Shown here: positions 59,809-64,000 of the stretch, one piece after another
How positions within the stretch are numbered: position 1 is the stretch's first letter
How the letters are laid out: each line of letters starts with the position of its first letter
DNA from: Candidatus Melainabacteria bacterium
GTDB taxonomy: Bacteria; Cyanobacteriota; Vampirovibrionia; Obscuribacterales; Obscuribacteraceae
DNA length: 64,000 nucleotides
Assembly: GCA_003242885.1 (NCBI GenBank)
Contig: QKMZ01000003.1
Span: 434,001-498,000 of the forward strand
Direction: 5' to 3'
Translations under genes and position numbers: made by a program
Notes under the pieces: generated by a model
What the model was told of the DNA's origin: nothing
The model's database searches: none
Seen by the model: the letters and a program-made list of their open reading frames with translations, nothing else

Positions 59809-61079
59809 AGCGTCTCGCCATTATAGGAACTGGAATAGCGGGACTCGGCTGCGCGCATAATCTACACAAGGATTATGACCTGACAATTTTTGAGAAGAAC
59901 TCCTACGTCGGTGGACATACCAACACTGTAGATGCAGATGAGGACGGACAAACCATCGCCATCGATACGGGCTTCATGGTTTTCAACCACGAGACCTATC
60001 CAAATCTGACCAGATTGTTCCAATCTCTAAATGTGGACACAAAGCCCACGGACATGTCGATAAGCGTTCAAAGTCACGCACACAACATCGAGTGGTGCGG
60101 TTCTAGCCTCAATCAGGTTTTTGGACAGAGAAAAAATCTCGTCTCGCCTCGTTTTTGGAAACTAATGCTCGATCTAAATCGGTTTAACTCACAAGCAGAG
60201 GCCGACGTCGACAACAAAAGCGTCCAGGCTCTGACAGTAGCTGAATACGTCCGCTACCGCACCTTCGGCGACGACCTGCTTAACATGTACCTTGTCCCGA
60301 TGGCTTCAGCAATTTGGTCGATGCCGCCATCGGCGACTAAATCATTTCCAGTCTCCACATTGCTGAGATTCTTTCACAATCACCGATTCAACTCAGGTCT
60401 GAATGGTCATCTCAAGTGGTTTACGGTGGTAAACGGGTCAAGAGAGTATGTGAAAAAACTGATTGCGCCATTCTCAGATCGCATCAGACTGAACTCTCCA
60501 GTCCTTAAAATCGAACGAACAAACAGCTCAGTATGTGTGACAACACCGCATGGTAAAGACTTCTTCGATCAAGTGATTCTTGCCTCTCATGCAGATGAAT
60601 CTCTGGAATTGATCGACAGACCGACTGCATTAGAAATCGAATTATTGAAGGAATTTTCCTATCAGCCAAACGATGCGACCCTGCACACAGACGCTTCTGT
60701 CATGCCGAAAACGAAACGATGTTGGGCGGCATGGAATTATCGATTTGGCAAAACTGTAGATGACAATGCACCACCAACAACGCACTATTGGATGAACAGA
60801 TTGCAAGGTGTTTCTCAGATGCGTGATTATTTCGTATCTCTGAACTCAGATGCAATCATAGACCCAAGCAAAATTATCAAACAGATCAAGTACAAGCATC
60901 CAACTTATACGCTTGACTCTATTGCTGCACAAGCCAGGCTCCAAGAACTAAACAATCAAACTGGTCAACAGCTTCTATTTTGCGGCAGCTATTTTAGATA
61001 TGGCTTTCATGAAGACGCATACACATCAGCACTCACTCTCTGCGGCCAGCTCAAGCGAGAGGTAGCACCGGTATGCTGA
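59805..61079 (+). CDS. Flavin amine-oxidase-like oxidoreductase of the cyclopropane/furan fatty acid cluster
   Basis: FAD-binding motif IIGTGIAGLGCAHNL at the extreme N-terminus, then FEKNSYVGGHTNTV, the middle GFMVFNHETYPNL block and the C-terminal FAD block LFCGSYFRYGFHEDA. This is the flavoprotein regularly found beside DUF1365 and CFA-type methyltransferases; in Rhodobacter a homologue (UfaD, from memory) desaturates methylated fatty acids on the way to furan fatty acids. All motifs are intact. Overlaps the desaturase gene (4 nt) and the DUF1365 gene (7 nt). Confidence 0.87.
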   Translation: MKRLAIIGTGIAGLGCAHNLHKDYDLTIFEKNSYVGGHTNTVDADEDGQTIAIDTGFMVFNHETYPNLTRLFQSLNVDTKPTDMSISVQSHAHNIEWCGSSLNQVFGQRKNLVSPRFWKLMLDLNRFNSQAEADVDNKSVQALTVAEYVRYRTFGDDLLNMYLVPMASAIWSMPPSATKSFPVSTLLRFFHNHRFNSGLNGHLKWFTVVNGSREYVKKLIAPFSDRIRLNSPVLKIERTNSSVCVTTPHGKDFFDQVILASHADESLELIDRPTALEIELLKEFSYQPNDATLHTDASVMPKTKRCWAAWNYRFGKTVDDNAPPTTHYWMNRLQGVSQMRDYFVSLNSDAIIDPSKIIKQIKYKHPTYTLDSIAAQARLQELNNQTGQQLLFCGSYFRYGFHEDAYTSALTLCGQLKREVAPVC

Positions 61080-62005
61080 AGGATGCAACCACGCTAAATT
61101 CTTGTATTTACCGAGTAAATGTAAGGCACCAGCGGCTGCTACCTCGAAGGCATAGTTTTGAATATGGACTTTTCATGTTCATGGTCGATCTGGACGAAGC
61201 AAAGGAAATCAATCGGCGATTAAGACTTGCGAAAATAAACAGACGTGCCCTCTATCAATTCAATGACGAAGATCACTTCGCTTTAAAACCGCTAGCAACT
61301 AAAGAAAAGCTCGCTGATTTCCTGCTGGAAAAGGGCTTCACTCAAGAGCTCGGACGCGTTTTCCTTCTCACAAACCTTAGATTCTTGGGTTATGTTTTTA
61401 ATCCTGTATCGATTTACTTTGCATACGACAAAGCAGATGAGCCACTGCTAGCGGTGGCAGAAGTCGGAAATACATTCTTAGAGCGCAAACCTTTTCTTCT
61501 GCCGCGAGCATCTGACGATAAGACAGGGAAGGCGACGTTCAGGCTAATCGCGCCGAAGGAATTCTATGTCTCGCCCTTCAGCCAGGTTGACGACTACTTT
61601 GAATTCACATGCAGCAGCCCTGACGAACAACTTGAGATTCACATCAATACAAAAGCTGCGTCAGCTCAAATTCAAGAAAATTCAAATGGAGCTTCTATCC
61701 CTTCAACGGTAGGTGCAACAACACTGGTCAGCAGCCTCAAGGGCAGTCGTCTAGAGCTGACCGACACCAATCTCCTATTATGCTCCTTAAGATATCCATT
61801 CATCACATTTGGTGTCATCGGACTTATCCACTTCCACGCACTATTGTTGTGGATGAAGAAAGTACCATTCTTTATGAAAGAAGAAAAAGTCGCTAAACAA
61901 ACCGCTCTGTTCAATCCTCATCGCTCACTGAAAGACAAAAGTAACGAGTCTGCCGATGCGAACGAAAAACTGGCCGTACATAAATACAAAGGAGCAGTCC
62001 AATGA
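61073..62005 (+). CDS. DUF1365 protein
   Basis: Family blocks: YRVNVRHQRLLPRRHSFEYGLFMFMVDLDE at the start, LLTNLRFLGYVFNPVSIYFAY, AEVGNTFLERKPFLL, APKEFYVSPF and a C-terminal hydrophobic stretch near 245-265 (FITFGVIGLIHFHALLLW). DUF1365 proteins accompany CFA-type methyltransferases; one in Rhodobacter is, as I recall, UfaO, which adds the furan oxygen. The biochemical role here is inferred only. GAGAGG precedes the ATG inside the upstream gene. Confidence 0.87.
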   Translation: MLKDATTLNSCIYRVNVRHQRLLPRRHSFEYGLFMFMVDLDEAKEINRRLRLAKINRRALYQFNDEDHFALKPLATKEKLADFLLEKGFTQELGRVFLLTNLRFLGYVFNPVSIYFAYDKADEPLLAVAEVGNTFLERKPFLLPRASDDKTGKATFRLIAPKEFYVSPFSQVDDYFEFTCSSPDEQLEIHINTKAASAQIQENSNGASIPSTVGATTLVSSLKGSRLELTDTNLLLCSLRYPFITFGVIGLIHFHALLLWMKKVPFFMKEEKVAKQTALFNPHRSLKDKSNESADANEKLAVHKYKGAVQ

Positions 62006-63324
62006 CTTCTGCCACGAAATCTCAATCGTCACAAGCGACATCTGAGCAAGTCAAAGAATGTGCACTGGAGCGTCCTGAAATTGCGCCGCCAAAAGGAAGA
62101 CAAAAGCTCAGCCGGGAGCTGGTTCTTTCAGCATTGAAAGAGATGCGCCGGGGACGAATGGAAATAAGATGCGCGGATGGCTTGAAAGTGACCATCGGGC
62201 AAGACGATCAGCATGTCTCAGCCCAGTTATTTATTCACAATCATGACTTCTTTGACAAATGTCTTTTATACAGTCACATTGGTTTTGCCGAGTCATACAT
62301 GGACGGAGACTGGGACACGCCGGATATCAAATCGGTAATTTCATGGTTCATATTGAACCTCGAAGACTCAACCGTTTTTGAAGGTTCTGCGGGCAAGAAG
62401 ATGTTTATGAATTCGCTCGGCTGGCTCAATCGCGCAACACACCTGTTAAGAGATAACAGCATTACTGGCAGCAGGAAAAATATAAGCGAGCATTACGACT
62501 TAAGCAACGAGCTATTTGCACTCTTCCTCGACCCAACGATGACATATTCGAGCGCTAAATTCACGCGGACAGATATGTCTCTTGAAGAAGCACAAATGGA
62601 AAAGATTGATTCGATGTGCCAAAAATTGAAATTGACGCCATCAGACCATCTTCTTGAAATCGGCAGCGGCTGGGGAACGCTGGCAATCCACGCAGCCAAG
62701 AAGTACGGCTGTCGCGTAACTACAATTACTATCTCTGAGCAACAGTTCGCTTACGCGAAAGAGAAAATCGAAAAGTCCGGATTTTCATCGCAAATAGAAA
62801 TTCAGTTTTGTGACTACAGATATATGGAAGGCATCTTCGACAAGATTGTTTCGGTCGAAATGATCGAAGCTGTAGGCGACAAATTCATGGAGACTTATTT
62901 CGCGTCCATCAATCGCCTACTTAAACCCCATGGATTAGTAGGTCTACAGATGATTACCTGCCCGGACAGTAGATACAAAATTTTGCGGGACAACGTGGAC
63001 TTCATACAGAAATACATCTTTCCTGGTTCGCTACTCCCATCAGTAGGCAGAGTAACGGAAGCATTGAATAGGACAAGCTCACTAAACTTATTTGAGCTCG
63101 AAGACATTGGGCTGAGTTATGCCAAAACTTTAGACATTTGGCACGAGAATTTCAACAAGAGGCTAAATGAGGTGAGAGCACTCGGATTCGATGAGCGCTT
63201 CATCCGCAAATGGAACTATTACTTTAAATACTGCAGCGCTGCTTTTGCGATGCGAAACATATCCGCAGTTCAAGCGGTTTACACGCGACCAAATAATCTT
63301 TCGATTGCCGAGCCAAGAATCTAG
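62002..63324 (+). CDS. cfa: CFA-type fatty-acyl-phospholipid SAM methyltransferase
   Basis: Cyclopropane-fatty-acyl-phospholipid synthase family, 440 residues: N-terminal lipid-binding part (VTIGQDDQHVSAQL, ESYMDGDWDTPD), then ISEHYDLSNELFALFLD, TMTYSSAKF, the SAM motif LEIGSGWGTLAIHAA, EMIEAVG and FPGSLLP. It adds a methylene or methyl carbon to the double bond of an acyl chain. CFA synthase and 10-methyl or furan pathway methyltransferases look alike at this level. AGGAG lies 7 nt before the ATG, which overlaps the preceding stop by 4 nt. Confidence 0.92.
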   Translation: MTSATKSQSSQATSEQVKECALERPEIAPPKGRQKLSRELVLSALKEMRRGRMEIRCADGLKVTIGQDDQHVSAQLFIHNHDFFDKCLLYSHIGFAESYMDGDWDTPDIKSVISWFILNLEDSTVFEGSAGKKMFMNSLGWLNRATHLLRDNSITGSRKNISEHYDLSNELFALFLDPTMTYSSAKFTRTDMSLEEAQMEKIDSMCQKLKLTPSDHLLEIGSGWGTLAIHAAKKYGCRVTTITISEQQFAYAKEKIEKSGFSSQIEIQFCDYRYMEGIFDKIVSVEMIEAVGDKFMETYFASINRLLKPHGLVGLQMITCPDSRYKILRDNVDFIQKYIFPGSLLPSVGRVTEALNRTSSLNLFELEDIGLSYAKTLDIWHENFNKRLNEVRALGFDERFIRKWNYYFKYCSAAFAMRNISAVQAVYTRPNNLSIAEPRI

Positions 63325-63347
63325 AGTTTTCCTACACGTGGTGTGAA

Positions 63348-64000
63348 ATGACGTTTGCAGAACTAGCCATAAAGGAATTGATACTGCTGGGTGTCGTGTT
63401 AGCGTCACTGACTGGGCTGTTCCTCTTTAGCAAAGCAATAAAAAACGCTGGCATTATCGATGTATTCTGGGCTGCGAGTTTTGGTCTGATCTCAATTGCC
63501 TTCGCGATAATATCTCAAGGTCTTCCGGAAAGAAAAATTTTGTTATTGATTGCAGTCCTGCCCTGGAGTTTTCGACTCGCGTACCACCTTTTCCGCCGCA
63601 TTGCTAGAGAACATCCGCACGAAGACTCTCGTTACGCAGCGCTTCGTTCTGAGTGGGGTGAACGAGCGGACATAATGATGTATTTGGTCTTTCTCTTTCA
63701 GGGTGCCTTAATCACAATTTTGTCACCTCCATTCATCGTCGCTGCTTCTGATGCATACTCGCCTCTTCGTCTCGTCGAAATTGTTGGTGCAGCGATTTGT
63801 CTGGCAGGAACAATCGGTGAATCAATTGCCGATGAACAGCTACGCAGATTCAAGTTACTCCCGGAGAATAGAGGCAAAGTCTGCTCACAGGGGTTGTGGA
63901 ATTACAGCAGACATCCCAATTATTTTTTCGAATTTGTCGTCTGGGTTGGGATATTCATAATGGCATCAGGCTCTCCGCTCGGTCTTTACACTGCCTATTG
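63348..64000 (+). CDS. DUF1295 membrane oxidoreductase-like protein, cut by the window end
   Basis: Translation from the ATG at 63348 (23 nt after cfa) gives a polytopic protein: several hydrophobic segments, DVFWAASFG, WSFRLAYHLFRR, and then LPENRGKVCSQGLWNYSRHPNYFFE, the C-terminal signature of DUF1295/steroid-5-alpha-reductase-like proteins. These are usual last members of CFA/DUF1365 clusters. The frame is open to the window edge, so the C-terminus (perhaps 40-50 residues) is missing. A reductase role on the modified lipid is inferred. Confidence 0.85.
   Translation, partial: MTFAELAIKELILLGVVLASLTGLFLFSKAIKNAGIIDVFWAASFGLISIAFAIISQGLPERKILLLIAVLPWSFRLAYHLFRRIAREHPHEDSRYAALRSEWGERADIMMYLVFLFQGALITILSPPFIVAASDAYSPLRLVEIVGAAICLAGTIGESIADEQLRRFKLLPENRGKVCSQGLWNYSRHPNYFFEFVVWVGIFIMASGSPLGLYTAY

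Overview
The window is a gene-dense bacterial chromosome segment of balanced base composition. It reads as a Gram-negative-like, regulation-rich heterotroph. Evidence for this is the set of exported proteins with Sec signal peptides, a cyclic beta-1,2-glucan synthase, Hanks-type kinase and PP2C phosphatase signalling, several histidine kinases, two acyl desaturases and a cyclopropane-type lipid operon. No rRNA, tRNA, phage, transposase or CRISPR array is visible. The mix (Hanks kinase with a zinc-ribbon N-terminus, LRV-repeat proteins, UvdE, Tex, NdvB and a CFA/DUF1365/DUF1295 cluster) would fit a non-photosynthetic Cyanobacteriota such as Vampirovibrionia/Obscuribacterales. That assignment is an inference from gene content only and is weak.

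Layout. 0-8 kb: two divergent polytopic membrane proteins (a TMTC-like GT-C protein and an unknown one), an MFS exporter fused to a monooxygenase-like domain, and an exported TPR-alpha/beta-hydrolase. 8-15.6 kb: an alpha-solenoid protein, an FAD monooxygenase, an exported TldD/TldE-like protease pair and a beta-hydroxyacid dehydrogenase. 15.6-28.2 kb: a 2903-residue NdvB-type cyclic glucan synthase and a coiled-coil membrane protein, interspersed with three copies of a 385-395 nt intergenic element. 28.2-36.3 kb: a kinase/aldo-keto reductase/PLP-enzyme operon, an acyl desaturase, and two LRV-repeat genes, one fused to a hybrid histidine kinase, that share a near-identical promoter. 36.5-45 kb: housekeeping genes (topB, msrA, ybaK, a flavin reductase-like gene, tex, a TetR regulator). 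45-53.2 kb: thioesterase, HEAT-repeat protein, a frameshifted SEC-C gene, an exported methyltransferase, histidine kinase, panE-like gene and a DEAD-box helicase. 53.6-57.7 kb: PP2C phosphatase, a NarL/NarX-like pair, a DUF4239 protein and arsC. 57.7-64 kb: UV damage endonuclease followed by a translationally coupled lipid operon (desaturase, flavoprotein, DUF1365, CFA-type methyltransferase, DUF1295), which runs off the window.

The most unusual feature is the three-copy intergenic element. Read on the minus strand, every copy lies just upstream of a minus-strand gene and ends in an intrinsic-terminator hairpin whose stem changes by compensatory substitutions while a GNRA-type loop is kept. 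In copy 1 the terminator ends so close to the start codon that no ordinary promoter fits between them. This points to a leader/attenuator RNA or a transcribed mobile RNA element. Other notable features are the shared promoter of the two LRV genes, 11-bp direct repeats resembling actinobacterial PHO boxes before uvdE and the lipid operon, and a SEC-C gene broken twice, each time at a run of four T.
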